The notes: generated by a model from the sequence alone, not told the origin. A DNA stretch of 64,000 nucleotides from Rhodococcus sp. IEGM 1409 (GCF_030056735.1 NZ_JASHKN010000012.1:62001-126000), one strand, 5' to 3'. Positions 1 through 11,145 are shown, numbered from the stretch's first letter. Numbers and translations are program-made.

Positions 1-319
1 AACCTGCCGGCACGACACCGAGCGAGAGGAGTGCATCGGCCTGTCCGGTCGAGATCACCACAACCTTCTGCGACTGTGATTCGATCGTGGTGTCCCCTTT
101 GAAGTGTGAGACGGTGCGGGGAAACTCGCCGTCCGACTTTCCGCTCCCCATGCCGGCCGGACCTTCTCGCGGAGCGGCAAACGCGGAGTCGACCGGTGCC
201 GACACACGGATCTCAGGGTCTGCGGTCGAGTCGTCCTCACTCGAGCAGCCACTGACAGTCGTCACCAAGGCCAGTGCGCCGATCAGCAGTGCACTGCGTG
301 ACTTTCTTCGAAAATTCAT
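1..319 (-). CDS. Iron-siderophore ABC transporter substrate-binding lipoprotein (5' part, runs off the window)
   Basis: The minus strand is open from an ATG at 319 to the left edge, giving the first 106 residues. The N-terminus has an RR-K basic head, a hydrophobic stretch and a lipobox V-S-G-C with the acylated cysteine at residue 25. An acidic linker follows, then the start of a periplasmic-binding-protein fold (HFKGDTTIES, then VVVISTGQADALLSLGVVPA) as in FecB/FhuD-type ferric-siderophore binding proteins. A purine-rich GGGAC lies about 11 bases before the ATG. The protein should sit outside the membrane, anchored by lipid, and hand ferri-siderophore to a FecCD-type permease. The family call rests on the N-terminus only; the binding pocket is outside the window. 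Confidence 0.75.
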   Translation of the reverse strand, partial: MNFRRKSRSALLIGALALVTTVSGCSSEDDSTADPEIRVSAPVDSAFAAPREGPAGMGSGKSDGEFPRTVSHFKGDTTIESQSQKVVVISTGQADALLSLGVVPAG

Positions 320-462
320 GATCGTGTCCCGTACGTCGTGAAGCATGACAGCTTCATCTTCCGTCATAGTTAGGTGACCCTCCCCTTTGAAGAACTGTAA
401 ACTACATCTGTGTCAGATGCAGTTTCAGGACGTGGATCACACGGGGTCGATCGCTACACTGA

Positions 463-771
463 TCGGGTGCCCACGGCACCGACGCCACTGTGCCCGAGGC
501 ACAATCCGAAGTACTTCACGATGTTGCGCACCATCCGGGCACTCGTATCGGGGCTGTCGCCGATCGTCTCTCCCGACGCCCGAACACCGTCAGCACACTG
601 GTGCGCACACTCTCCGACAAGGATCTGATCGAGCGACGGCCCGATCCCACGGACGGCCGTGTCAGCACACTTTTTGTTTAGGAAGAGCGAGGCGCGCGAC
701 GGGTGGCGACCACTGCCATCGGCATCCTCGACCGGGTCAATCGATCATTGCGTGTTCACGCACCGCAGTGA
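463..771 (+). pseudogene. Decayed MarR-family regulator gene
   Basis: One plus-strand frame, entered just after a TGA at 460-462, encodes a clear MarR winged-helix core: SEVLHDVAHHPGTRIGAVA, then the recognition helix region RRPNTVSTLVRTL and the wing with ERRPDPTDGRVSTL. A TAG at 679-681 interrupts it. The same frame then continues with EERGARRVATTAIGILDRV, which looks like the normal helix after the wing, to a TGA at 769-771. The N-terminal dimerisation helix is missing. The gene therefore looks truncated at the front and broken by one nonsense codon. It is flanked by siderophore-binding-protein sequences on both sides, in line with general decay of this stretch. Confidence 0.65.
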
Positions 772-777
772 TGCTGC

Positions 778-1257
778 TCAGGTGACTTTCCCGCTCTTCT
801 CGCAGACGTCGGCAAAACGCTTCATCTGCTCCGTGATGCCCGTCAGGCTGTACCCCGTACGAAGTTCGACCGACGCAACCTGGCCCGAAACCACGGCCGG
901 AAGCCTGGTGAAAGTCGGCGAATTAAGCTCCGGCGCGTCCGACCAAGTCGGCGGAATCAGGAGGAGATCAGCCGGAAAATCGCCTGGCTCTTCCCAACTC
1001 GCTGACGCCCAGAAACCGTCCCCGCTGTCCAGCTTCGCAAATTCGACGCCCATCGTTTCGAGAATACTGCCGAGCGGAGTCCATCCAGGCACCGCATAGT
1101 CAAGGCTCGACTCCAACGGAATCACATACGCAACAGAGATATTCGCCCGAGATGCTGCCAATTCACGCACCCGCTCACCGAGCGCACTCAGCTCTTCCCG
1201 TTTCGTCGCGTAGACCGGTGAGGTATCGGTGCCGCCGATACGCCCCACCGGAGCCAA
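778..1257 (-). pseudogene. Remnant (C-terminal half) of a second siderophore-binding protein
   Basis: The reading frame covers about 159 residues from a TTG at 1257, with a stop codon directly before it and no convincing ribosome site. The sequence matches the C-terminal lobe of FecB/FhuD-like periplasmic binding proteins: a connecting helix (REELSALGERVRELAA), a strand VAYVIP, the segment WTPLGSILETMGVEF, a DLLLIPPTW strand and a final helix ending KRFADVCE. No signal peptide, lipobox or N-terminal lobe is present; those would need about 150 more residues. I read it as a truncated relic, perhaps of a duplicated copy of the gene at the window's left edge. It could still be translated as a small soluble protein, but nothing supports that. 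Confidence 0.6.
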
Positions 1258-1399
1258 TCACCGTCGATCTCGGTTTTTGTCCGCCTCACGTCTACATCCC
1301 TGGATCGAGCGTCGTCTGTCCAGGTGACTGTAACCGCTGCCCACGCCGAACAGGTGCGGCAGAAGTTGATCCCACCGCACCTGACCGCGAGTTGCCGCT

Positions 1400-3139
<1,740 letters not shown>

Positions 3140-3162
3140 TCAAGGAACCGTTGATTTTCCAT

Positions 3163-3197
3163 GAAAAGGGCCGATGAACAGAAAGTTCACCGGCCCT
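3163..3197 (-). terminator. Rho-independent terminator after purD
   Basis: A 13-bp stem (3167-3179 with 3185-3197, one G-U pair, 5-base loop) is followed on the minus strand by TTTTC. It lies directly downstream of the purD stop. Confidence 0.8.
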
Positions 3198-3210
3198 CTG
3201 AAAGAACGAA

Positions 3211-4467
3211 TCAGGGAAGAGAGATGCGACCTTCGACGGCGCCGAGTCCGATGTCCTTGCGGAAATGACCGCCCGGAAGCTTGACGTCGGCGATCTTTGC
3301 GTAGGCGTCGTCACGGGCTTCGGTCAGATCCTTGCCCACTCCGACAACACTCAGCACACGTCCACCGGCCGAGACGACGGCACCGTCTTCACGCTTCTTG
3401 GTGCCGGCGTGCAGGACTCCGTCTGCGTCGGCTCCGGTGATCACGTCGCCGGTGCGCGGGGTTGCCGGGTAGTTCTCGGCAGCAATCACGACCGTGACGG
3501 CGGAACCGTCGCGCCACTGCAACGGACCGACCGAATCGAGGGTTCCGGTCGAGGCCGCATTGAGTAGACCGCCCAGCGGCGTTTCGAGGAGAGCAAGTAC
3601 GGCCTGCGTTTCGGGGTCACCGAACCGGCAGTTGAATTCGACCACGGCCGGGCCGTCGACGCCGATCGCAAGCCCCGCATAGAGCAGGCCGGAGAAGCTG
3701 CTACCGCGCGCCACCAACTCGGCAGCGACGGGCTTGACCACGTCGTCGACGATCTGCGTGACCATCTCGTCGGGCAGCCACGGCAACGGTGTGTACGCGC
3801 CCATCCCGCCGGTGTTGGGTCCGGAATCTCCGTCGCCGACGCGCTTGTGGTCCTGCGCCGGGAGCAGCGGGATCACGGTTTCGCCGTCGACGAGGCAGAA
3901 GAGCGAAACTTCCGGACCGTCGAGGAAGGACTCGAGGAGAACCGGATGTCCGGTCTCGAGCAGTTCAGCGGCGTGATCGCGCGCGGCGAGACGATCCGTC
4001 GTGACGACTACGCCCTTGCCCGCGGCCAGTCCGTCGTCCTTGACCACCCAGTTCGGTCCGAAGCGGTCGAGCGCGTCGTCGAGTTTGGCCGGATTGTCGA
4101 CGATCTCGCTGTGTGCGGTCTTGACGCCGGCGACAGCCATCACGTCCTTGGCGAAAGCCTTCGAACCCTCGATGCGGGCGGCGTCGGCCGACGGCCCGAA
4201 GCAGGCGATACCTGCTGCGCGCACCGCGTCCGCGACACCGAGGACCAGCGGAACCTCGGGTCCGATGACGACGAGGTCGGCTTCGACTTTCTTGGCCAGC
4301 GCGGTAACCGCGTCACCCGAAGCAACGTCGACGGGGTGCTGCTCGGCGATTTTTGCGATCCCGGCATTACCAGGCGCGCAGATCAGGGCCGTGACACCTG
4401 GATCGCGAGCAAGAGAGAGAAGGAGGGCATGTTCACGGGCTCCGGAGCCGATTACTAGTACGCGCAC
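3211..4467 (-). CDS. purD: Phosphoribosylamine-glycine ligase (GAR synthetase)
   Basis: This 418-residue ATP-grasp enzyme joins glycine to 5-phosphoribosylamine in the second step of purine synthesis. It begins with the PurD signature [15 protein letters not shown] and carries the characteristic [14 protein letters not shown] motif near residue 235. An ATP-grasp core with [13 protein letters not shown] and the metal-binding region [14 protein letters not shown] are also present. The length is normal. The gene is transcribed alone toward a strong terminator and diverges from the ABC importer operon. It is a chromosomal housekeeping marker. Confidence 0.97.
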   Translation of the reverse strand: MRVLVIGSGAREHALLLSLARDPGVTALICAPGNAGIAKIAEQHPVDVASGDAVTALAKKVEADLVVIGPEVPLVLGVADAVRAAGIACFGPSADAARIEGSKAFAKDVMAVAGVKTAHSEIVDNPAKLDDALDRFGPNWVVKDDGLAAGKGVVVTTDRLAARDHAAELLETGHPVLLESFLDGPEVSLFCLVDGETVIPLLPAQDHKRVGDGDSGPNTGGMGAYTPLPWLPDEMVTQIVDDVVKPVAAELVARGSSFSGLLYAGLAIGVDGPAVVEFNCRFGDPETQAVLALLETPLGGLLNAASTGTLDSVGPLQWRDGSAVTVVIAAENYPATPRTGDVITGADADGVLHAGTKKREDGAVVSAGGRVLSVVGVGKDLTEARDDAYAKIADVKLPGGHFRKDIGLGAVEGRISLP

Positions 4468-4638
4468 GGGGAACAGACTACGGCCTGCGGTAACAGTGCT
4501 CTCGGAGTGCTACGGGTGGGGCCAGGGTCGCAGGGTTCGGCCTTTGTGCGAAAGATCCGTTTCGAGATGAGATCATATGAATACCTGAATAGGTGAACAG
4601 ATGTTTTCGGGCACCTGTCCACCGAGGAAAGGACACCC

Positions 4639-6261
4639 GTGAAACTCCACCAACCAGGCGTTCTGACGCTCACCGCAACCGCCGCAATCGGCGCACTTCT
4701 GATCACGTCGTGCAGTAGCCCGACTGGCACCAACTCTTCGGGCAACAACGACGGCCTGGTCTTGGCCGACGGCTACGAACTGGGCGGCTACAACCCGGTC
4801 GCAGGCTTCGGCGCTGCCGGTGAAGCCAAGATGTACGACGGTCTCGTCCGGCTCACCGGAGGCACCGGCATGCCTGGATTCGAGCCGTCCTTGGCCGCAG
4901 AGATGCCGACTGCCAACGACGACGCGACAGTCTGGACGGTCAAGCTCCGTGACGGGGTCACCTTCTCCGACGGATCGACCTTCGACGCCGCCGACGTGGT
5001 TGCCACGTACAAGGCGATCCTCGATCCCGCTTCCGCCTCGGAGGCGCGGTCGTCGTACGACATGATCAGCGACGTCGTGGCCGTCGACGACAGCACAGTC
5101 GAGTTTCGCCTCGCCTACTCGTATGCGCCGCTGCTGACGAAGATGCTGATCGGCATGGTTCCGTCGGAGTTCCTCGCGACACCCGGACTGGCCGCCGAAT
5201 CACCGTTGAACACCGCGCCCGTCGGTACCGGGCCGTACACCCTCGTCGACCTCTCACCAGATCGAGCGGTCTTCGAGGCGAACGAAAACTACTGGGACGG
5301 CGCGCCGGAGATCAAGAAGCTGACTCTCCTCTACGTTCCCGATGACAACACCCGCGCCCAACGCATGGTGTCCGGTGAGATCGACGGAACAAATCTCCCT
5401 CCACTGCTTGCCAATACGTTCTCGGGCAAAGACAACATGTCCGTGACAGCCAATCAGTCGGCAGACTGGCGCGGCCTCTCACTCCCCACGAACAATCCCG
5501 TGGCGGGCGACAAAGCCGTGCGTATGGCGCTCAACCTCGCCGCCAATCGCCAGTCGATGATCGACAACGTCCTGGGCGGACACGGCCGAGTTGCCGCCAC
5601 TCCGATCCCCGAGGTATACGGCGACTCGTACAACCCGAACGCGACCTTCGCCTACGACCCGGACGAGGCCGAGCGAATTCTCACCGAGGCCGGCTGGATC
5701 GAAGGTGCCGACGGAATCCGTTCGAAGGACGGCCGGCGCGCGCAGTTCACGATCATGTACAACTCCGTCGACACCGTCCGACGTGATCTCGCCCAGGCAT
5801 TCGCCTCCGACGCTCTCGCCGTCGGCATCGAGGTGGATCTCGAAGCACTCTCCTGGGACCGTATAGACCCTCGCATCAACCAGGATTCGACACTTCTCGG
5901 CGGCGGCGACGAACCTTTCGACCCCGACACACAGGCGTACGACGCGCTGAACTCGAAGTACGTCGCACCCGGGGTCGGCAGCATCTACGACAACGCCAGC
6001 GACTACTCCAATCCAGCAGTCGACGCAGGCTTGGAAGTAGGACGCCGCAGCCTCGATCCGGCAACGCGTGACGCCGCGTATCGCGACGTTCAGCAGGCGT
6101 ACGTCGAAGATCCCGGATTTGTCATCCTCGTGTTCCTCGACCATACGTACGTATCGAAGGATTCCGACTGGCAGATGTCCGGACCGGTACTCGAACCACA
6201 CTCACACGGTGTGACCTGGGGTCCGTGGTGGTCACTGCAGACGTGGGCCAGAGGGCAATGA
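4639..6261 (+). CDS. Peptide/nickel-type ABC transporter substrate-binding lipoprotein
   Basis: A 540-residue family 5 solute-binding protein. A signal peptide ends in a lipobox I-T-S-C with the cysteine at residue 25, so it is a surface lipoprotein. The body shows family 5 hallmarks: YDGLVRL, a WTVKLRDGVTFSDG strand, FDAADVVATYKAI and APVGTGPYTL. The start is a GTG preceded by GAGGAAAGG. It is the first gene of a five-gene operon with two permeases and two ATPases; the stop overlaps the next start by four bases (ATGA at 6258). The substrate cannot be told from sequence: di- or oligopeptides, nickel or a metallophore are all possible. Confidence 0.85.
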   Translation: MKLHQPGVLTLTATAAIGALLITSCSSPTGTNSSGNNDGLVLADGYELGGYNPVAGFGAAGEAKMYDGLVRLTGGTGMPGFEPSLAAEMPTANDDATVWTVKLRDGVTFSDGSTFDAADVVATYKAILDPASASEARSSYDMISDVVAVDDSTVEFRLAYSYAPLLTKMLIGMVPSEFLATPGLAAESPLNTAPVGTGPYTLVDLSPDRAVFEANENYWDGAPEIKKLTLLYVPDDNTRAQRMVSGEIDGTNLPPLLANTFSGKDNMSVTANQSADWRGLSLPTNNPVAGDKAVRMALNLAANRQSMIDNVLGGHGRVAATPIPEVYGDSYNPNATFAYDPDEAERILTEAGWIEGADGIRSKDGRRAQFTIMYNSVDTVRRDLAQAFASDALAVGIEVDLEALSWDRIDPRINQDSTLLGGGDEPFDPDTQAYDALNSKYVAPGVGSIYDNASDYSNPAVDAGLEVGRRSLDPATRDAAYRDVQQAYVEDPGFVILVFLDHTYVSKDSDWQMSGPVLEPHSHGVTWGPWWSLQTWARGQ

Positions 6262-7292
6262 CAGCGGTCGACGTTCGGGCAGACGCGCAGGCGTCGCGGG
6301 GCCACCGTGACAACTCCCGCCGAAAGGCCATCCTCACGATGGTCGGTCGGCGGGTGTTGTTCATCGTGCCGGTGATCGCCGTGGTGTCCGCGGGACTCTT
6401 TGCCGCCGCCGCGATTTCACCGTTCGATCCACTGGTCGGCTATCTCGGCACGCGATACATGTCGACCAGCGACGCGGACAAAGCGTTGATCGCCGACCAG
6501 ATGGGTTTCGACAACCCCTGGTACAGCACGTACTGGAATTGGCTCCAGGGGGTGCTCACCGGCGATCTCGGGATCTCCAGATCGTTCAATCAGCTTGTTT
6601 CCCAAGTTATCTCCGAACGTCTGCCGTGGACCCTGCTGCTGGTCGGCATCTCACTCGTCATCGCGATTCTCGCCTCACTGGCACTCGGTGTTCTCGCCGG
6701 AATCCGCAGTGGAGGTTACCTGGACAAGATCGTGTCCGGGCTGAGCGTCGTCGTTCAGGGGCTTCCGCCGTTTGTCTTGTCCCTGGGGGCAATCGCGCTC
6801 TTCGCTTTGACTCTCGGCTGGCTCCCCGTCGCCGGACTGACCGACGGAGGCGCCGATCCCACTCCGGGACAGGTCATCCGGCACCTGGTCCTACCGGTGA
6901 CGGTGCTCGCCATCTCGCAGATGCCGTGGCTCCTCCTCGCCGTCCGAGAATCCGTCGTGGGTTCGAAAAGTGAGGGATTTGTCGCCGGCGCGGTAGCACG
7001 CGGAATCCCGACGCCGACCATCACGAATCGTCACATACTGCCCACATCACTGGCACCTTTCGTGAACATCGTCGGCGTGCGGTTGCCCGAACTGATAGTC
7101 GGGGCAGTGCTGGTGGAAGAGGTCTTCAGTTGGCCGGGGATCGCCGGCGCCATCGTTTCCTCTGCGCGTGACCTCGACATGGCCCTGCTCGCATTCCTCA
7201 CCGTCGGTACGACATTGACGGTCATGCTCGGCTCACTACTTGCCGACGTCCTGGTTGCAGTACTCGACCCGAGAGTGAGTACCGATGGCTGA
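6258..7292 (+). CDS. ABC transporter permease, DppB/NikB type
   Basis: A 344-residue inner-membrane permease with about six transmembrane segments. After a basic cytoplasmic head the first segment is LFIVPVIAVVSAGLFAAAA. A long extracytoplasmic loop follows, typical of DppB/OppB-type permeases, then the paired helices and an EAA-like loop near ARGIPTPTITNRHILP that contacts the ATPase. I start it at the ATG at 6258, which overlaps the TGA of the binding-protein gene; an upstream frame-open start at 6225 would lie inside that gene. Its own stop overlaps the next start at 7285. It works as a heterodimer with the next protein. Confidence 0.85.
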   Translation: MTAVDVRADAQASRGHRDNSRRKAILTMVGRRVLFIVPVIAVVSAGLFAAAAISPFDPLVGYLGTRYMSTSDADKALIADQMGFDNPWYSTYWNWLQGVLTGDLGISRSFNQLVSQVISERLPWTLLLVGISLVIAILASLALGVLAGIRSGGYLDKIVSGLSVVVQGLPPFVLSLGAIALFALTLGWLPVAGLTDGGADPTPGQVIRHLVLPVTVLAISQMPWLLLAVRESVVGSKSEGFVAGAVARGIPTPTITNRHILPTSLAPFVNIVGVRLPELIVGAVLVEEVFSWPGIAGAIVSSARDLDMALLAFLTVGTTLTVMLGSLLADVLVAVLDPRVSTDG

Positions 7293-8106
7293 GCGACGCT
7301 TCAAGATCGCCCTCGGCGTGCTGATCCTCGTTGCGCTGTACGCGGCGCTGGTCCCCTGGTTGTCCGACGTCGACGACCGAGTCACCGACTTCTCGGCAGC
7401 CCGCCTGGCACCGTCCTTCGATCACCCCTTCGGAACGGACTCGGCGGGACGAGATCTGTTCGTGCGCATAGCTGCAGGAATTCGAACCTCACTTCTGGTT
7501 GCGCTCGCCTGCGCGCTGCTCGCCACGGTGATCGGCGTCGCCGTCGGTACCACGGCCGGACTGGTCGGCGGCTGGGTGGACAGGTTCGTCATGCGCGGCA
7601 CCGACGCCGTCAACGCACTCCCCCACCTGTTGCTCGGCATCGTCATCGTCGCGATGTTCCGCGGAAGCATTGCCGCCATAGTACTTTCGATCGCACTGAC
7701 CCACTGGACCCAAGTGGCCCGGATCATCCGCTCCGAGATCTTGAGTCTGCGTGAACGACCGTACATCGACGCCGCCATCCTCGCGGGAGCAAGTCGACGT
7801 CACGTGATCATGCGCCACCTCGTGCCGGCGACGGCGGCGCAGGCCTTGATCGCGGTTGTTCTCCTCTTACCCCACGCCGTCTGGCACGAATCGACGTTGT
7901 CCTTCCTGGGTTTCGGCCTTCCCCCGCACAAGCCCAGTCTCGGAACGCTGCTCGAAGAAGCGCGCAGTTCGCTACTCCTCGGCGGTTGGTGGACTCTGGT
8001 TTTCCCTGCCGCAGTCCTCGTGATCGCCACCGTCGCAGTTGCAATCGCCGGTTCGGCTTTGCGGTCTATGCTCACGCCCCCTCGACCTTCGGAGTTACGA
8101 CTGTGA
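7285..8106 (+). CDS. ABC transporter permease, DppC/NikC type
   Basis: A 273-residue permease. It has one N-terminal membrane segment (ALGVLILVALYAALVPWL), the sequence HPFGTDSAGRDLFVRI that is almost diagnostic for DppC/OppC permeases, and then five more hydrophobic segments. The EAA-type coupling loop is AAILAGASRRHVIMRHLVP. The start overlaps the end of the previous gene by eight bases, and the end overlaps the next GTG start (GTGA). It pairs with the DppB-like permease to form the channel. Confidence 0.87.
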   Translation: MAERRFKIALGVLILVALYAALVPWLSDVDDRVTDFSAARLAPSFDHPFGTDSAGRDLFVRIAAGIRTSLLVALACALLATVIGVAVGTTAGLVGGWVDRFVMRGTDAVNALPHLLLGIVIVAMFRGSIAAIVLSIALTHWTQVARIIRSEILSLRERPYIDAAILAGASRRHVIMRHLVPATAAQALIAVVLLLPHAVWHESTLSFLGFGLPPHKPSLGTLLEEARSSLLLGGWWTLVFPAAVLVIATVAVAIAGSALRSMLTPPRPSELRL

Positions 8107-9020
8107 ACCCCGGCCTGCGCATTGAATCGCTCACCGTCAGGATCCCACTGCCCGGCGGTTCCGTAGTCCACGCTGCGAGCGACATCGACCTTGCCGTTCC
8201 AGCCGGCACGGTGACCGCGCTCGTCGGCGAATCCGGGTGCGGCAAGTCGATCATCGCTACCTCGGTCATGAACATGTTGCCGCCGACTGCTTCTCGAACC
8301 GGAACGGTCACTGTCGGTACACCGGACCTCGACATCGACGTCTTCTCCGGCACCGCCTTCCGGGGGCGACATGCGGCGCTCGTTCCACAATCTGCCGCAA
8401 CACATCTCACCCCGGTCCGGACTGCGAGATCGCAGCTACAGGAGACGATCGACGCACTCGGCAGCGATCACACCTGCGACGCCTTGGCACTTCGCGTCGG
8501 ACTCGAACCGTCTGCCCTGGACTGCTACCCGCACGAACTGTCGGGTGGCATGGCGCAACGCGTCGCCATTGCCGGTGCGTTGGCCGGGAATCCGTCGGTG
8601 ATCGTGGCTGACGAACCCACCGCCAACCTCGACCGCGAACTCACCGACCACGTCATGAGCCTGCTTCGAGAGTGCGCTGACGCGGGGGCGGCAGTCTTGC
8701 TCATCACCCACGACCTGGCATCACTTACCCGCAGCGGTGTCGCGGATCGACTTGCCGTCATGTACGCATCACGCATCATGGAAACCGGACCGGCTGCTCT
8801 AGTGTTCCAGGATCCCCTCCACGACTACACCCGAGACCTACTCGGCGCCTTACCTTCCCGTGGTTTGAAACCGATACCCGGCTCGCCGCCACAACTGACC
8901 GATCTCCCCGACGAGTGCGTCTATCACCTACGACGTCCGGAGTCGAAACAGTCCGGTGGACCGACCGAGTTGGTAACCCTCGGCGAACGCACGTACCGAA
9001 CATTGCGGAAGGTGGGCTGA
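8103..9020 (+). CDS. ABC transporter ATPase, DppD/NikD type
   Basis: A 305-residue nucleotide-binding subunit with Walker A GESGCGKS near residue 43, signature LSGGMAQR, Walker B VIVADEPTANLD and an H-loop in LLITHD. A C-terminal oligopeptide-type extension contains the ALPSRGLKPIPGSPP region common to DppD/OppD proteins. I choose the GTG at 8103 that overlaps the upstream stop; the long open frame before it lies inside the permease gene. It energises transport together with the shorter ATPase encoded next. Confidence 0.85.
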   Translation: MNPGLRIESLTVRIPLPGGSVVHAASDIDLAVPAGTVTALVGESGCGKSIIATSVMNMLPPTASRTGTVTVGTPDLDIDVFSGTAFRGRHAALVPQSAATHLTPVRTARSQLQETIDALGSDHTCDALALRVGLEPSALDCYPHELSGGMAQRVAIAGALAGNPSVIVADEPTANLDRELTDHVMSLLRECADAGAAVLLITHDLASLTRSGVADRLAVMYASRIMETGPAALVFQDPLHDYTRDLLGALPSRGLKPIPGSPPQLTDLPDECVYHLRRPESKQSGGPTELVTLGERTYRTLRKVG

Positions 9021-9021
9021 C

Positions 9022-9684
9022 ATGAGTCTGCAAGCATTGGGAATCACGAGTGGTTACCACCGCAACCGACCGGTGCTCGAGAACATCTCCCTCGAGATTC
9101 CGTCGGGAAAACTGATCGGCCTGACCGGGCCGTCGGGAACCGGAAAGTCCACACTTGCAAGAATTCTCGGCTCACTGGATGCACCATGGTCGGGTGAGGT
9201 GCGGATCGACGGATCACCTGTCGTGGGTACCAAATTCTCGGTGCCCGCGGCGTTGCGCGGCGCAGTATCCATGCTGTTTCAGTCGCCTCGTGCATCGACC
9301 GACCCTCGCCAGACGCTCGCCTCGATCATCGGCCAACCCGGTGATATTGCCGGTAGAACAATCGATGTGGCTGCGCTGGCCGCTCAAGTGGGCCTCACTC
9401 CCGATCTCTTCTCCCGCAGACCGCACCAGGTCAGCGACGGCCAACTGCAGCGCGCCTGCCTGGCAAGATCGCTGGCGCAACAACCGAAATACCTCATCTG
9501 CGACGAGGCGACGGCGATGCTCGACGCTGCCACGACGGCCGCGCTCGTTCGGTTGATCGAGAGTCGCGCCGCTGAAACCGACGTCGGCGTATTACTCATC
9601 AGCCATGATCGCGAATTACTCGACGCCTGCTGCGACGCGGTCCAGGACCTCGACAGCATTCGCACTAAGCCCTTGCGAAATTAA
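9022..9684 (+). CDS. ABC transporter ATPase, DppF/NikE type (short)
   Basis: A 220-residue ATP-binding subunit. Walker A is GPSGTGKST, Walker B YLICDEATAMLD and the H-loop LLISHD. The signature reads VSDGQLQR instead of LSGGQ. It is shorter than usual DppF proteins because it lacks the C-terminal oligopeptide extension. It begins one base after the stop of the previous ATPase gene and closes the five-gene operon. The altered signature is within the range of NikE-like partners, so I treat it as functional. Confidence 0.82.
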   Translation: MSLQALGITSGYHRNRPVLENISLEIPSGKLIGLTGPSGTGKSTLARILGSLDAPWSGEVRIDGSPVVGTKFSVPAALRGAVSMLFQSPRASTDPRQTLASIIGQPGDIAGRTIDVAALAAQVGLTPDLFSRRPHQVSDGQLQRACLARSLAQQPKYLICDEATAMLDAATTAALVRLIESRAAETDVGVLLISHDRELLDACCDAVQDLDSIRTKPLRN

Positions 9685-9687
9685 CCC

Positions 9688-9715
9688 TTGACTCGAACGT
9701 GTGTTCGAGTATGAT
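9688..9715 (+). promoter_or_regulatory. SOS (LexA) box inside a sigma-70-like promoter
   Basis: TTGACT (9688-9693) and TATGAT (9710-9715) are spaced by 16 bases. Overlapping the spacer is TCGAACGTGTGTTCGA at 9693-9708, a perfect inverted repeat matching the mycobacterial/actinobacterial LexA box TCGAAC-N4-GTTCGA. A repressor bound here would cover both promoter hexamers of the DUF222-HNH gene that begins 25 bases downstream. Confidence 0.85.
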
Positions 9716-9739
9716 CTAGGGAGGGGATCGGGGGATTCA

Positions 9740-11059
9740 ATGAGTGTCTATCTGTCGGACGTGGTGTCGGGTTCTGCGGTGGGGTTACGCGGACGGCTGT
9801 GGCAGTTGTCTGCTGCCGAGTTGCGTGCGGCTGCGGTGTCGGCGAGTGCGGAGATTCTGCGCCTGGAAGCGGTGCGGGTGGCGGTGGTGGACGAACTCTC
9901 GATGCGTCCCGATGATCAGGTAATCGCCAGCCGCGGTGTCGGTTCGTGGTTGGCAGGCAACACGATGCTGCAGGTTCGGGACGGGAAGAAGATCGCCGCC
10001 CTGGGTGCAGCGCTACGCCCGTTTCCGGCGGTGGCAGCGAGATTTGATTGCGGGGATTGCTCGTTCGATCATGCTGTGTTGATCGTGGCGTTCTGTGAGT
10101 CCCCGCCGAAGGGGATACCGGAGGAGGCGCTGCCTCGCTGCATCGATTTGTTGCTCGCGGCGGCGTCGGGGGTGGAGGCGACGACGACGAAGGTGCGGCA
10201 TGTGATCGCGACCTTGGAGCGGGTGTTCGAGTCCGATGAGATTCCGCCCGCCGAAGATGTGGACCGCAACGAGCTCCGCATCGCCTCGACCTTGAACGGC
10301 CGGGTGGTGGTGCGAGGGGATTTCGACGCTCTCACCGGTGAAATGCTGTTATCGGCGTTGTCGAATTTGACGATGCCGACCCCAGCAGCGGACGGAACCC
10401 CGGATGCCCGGTCGGCGGCGAAGCGGACGGCTGACGGGTTCACCGAACTGATCCGCCGTTATCTGGATTGCGCGAAGACCGGTACCGACGGCGGGCAACG
10501 TCCGCACGTGAATGTGCACATCAACGCCCGGGACCTTGCTGAGCATCGGGACTGCGCCGCATCTTCTGCTGCGGATGTGGACGACGAAGGCTCGCGCGAT
10601 CTGGACCTGTCGGATCTCGATGTCGGACATATGCCATGGCTGGGGCCACTGTCCGTGTCGCAGACGAGGTTGTTGGGGTGTGACTGTTTCCTCTCGACGG
10701 TCCTGCTGGACGACCACGGAGCACCGCTTGACGCGAAACCCGGAAAACGGTTGGTCACCGCCGAACAGCGCGTCGCATTGATCGCCCGAGACAAAGGCTG
10801 CGCGTTCCCGGGCTGTGCATGTGTGCCGGCGTGGACGGATGCGCACCATATTCGGCACTGGGCTAACGGTGGCCCGACGGTGATGAACAACCTGGTCCTG
10901 CTGTGCCGTTCGCATCACCGGTTGATGCACCGCAAAACGGGGTTCGCCGGAAAATGGGCGATCCGGATCGGCGTCGACAACAAACCCTGGTTCATCCCAC
11001 CGCCCTCGATCGACCCCGGGCAGCACCCGCAACCTGCGAACACCACCTTCAAAACCTGA
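9740..11059 (+). CDS. DUF222 / HNH endonuclease-domain protein (13E12-repeat family)
   Basis: A 439-residue protein. The N-terminal two thirds matches DUF222 (AAELRAAAVSASAEILRLEA, then helical repeats). The C-terminus carries an HNH nuclease motif: RDKGCAFPGC, AHHIRHWANGGPT, NNLVLLCRSHHRLMH. I use the ATG at 9740, preceded by GGGGATT, rather than the frame-open start at 9701 that would fall inside the promoter. Proteins of this family occur in many copies in mycolata and in M. tuberculosis are the 13E12 repeats, some of which are DNA-damage induced. The SOS box directly upstream fits that. The biological role is unknown; nuclease activity is inferred from the motif. Confidence 0.88.
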   Translation: MSVYLSDVVSGSAVGLRGRLWQLSAAELRAAAVSASAEILRLEAVRVAVVDELSMRPDDQVIASRGVGSWLAGNTMLQVRDGKKIAALGAALRPFPAVAARFDCGDCSFDHAVLIVAFCESPPKGIPEEALPRCIDLLLAAASGVEATTTKVRHVIATLERVFESDEIPPAEDVDRNELRIASTLNGRVVVRGDFDALTGEMLLSALSNLTMPTPAADGTPDARSAAKRTADGFTELIRRYLDCAKTGTDGGQRPHVNVHINARDLAEHRDCAASSAADVDDEGSRDLDLSDLDVGHMPWLGPLSVSQTRLLGCDCFLSTVLLDDHGAPLDAKPGKRLVTAEQRVALIARDKGCAFPGCACVPAWTDAHHIRHWANGGPTVMNNLVLLCRSHHRLMHRKTGFAGKWAIRIGVDNKPWFIPPPSIDPGQHPQPANTTFKT

Positions 11060-11089
11060 GAACCGCTTCTCGGGCACAACAGAACACGG

Positions 11090-11129
11090 CCAGGTCCGCA
11101 TCGGAAGTGCTCCTCCGATGCGGACCTGG
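11090..11129. terminator. Bidirectional hairpin between convergent genes
   Basis: A perfect 16-bp stem (11090-11105 with 11114-11129) and 8-base loop lie between the HNH gene and the convergent glycosyltransferase gene. No T tract follows, so it may act as a weak or factor-assisted terminator. Confidence 0.65.
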
Positions 11130-11145
11130 CGTGCGTTCGTGCTGG

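Noticed and set aside
352..385. Possible iron box before the FecB-like gene (TTAGGTGACCCT)
   Set aside because: Only about 10 of 19 consensus positions match and there is no palindrome; too weak beside the other three sites.
9740..11059. DUF222-HNH gene as a group I/II intron or inteins homing element
   Set aside because: No intron structure, splice motifs or interrupted host gene is visible; it is a free-standing gene with its own promoter.
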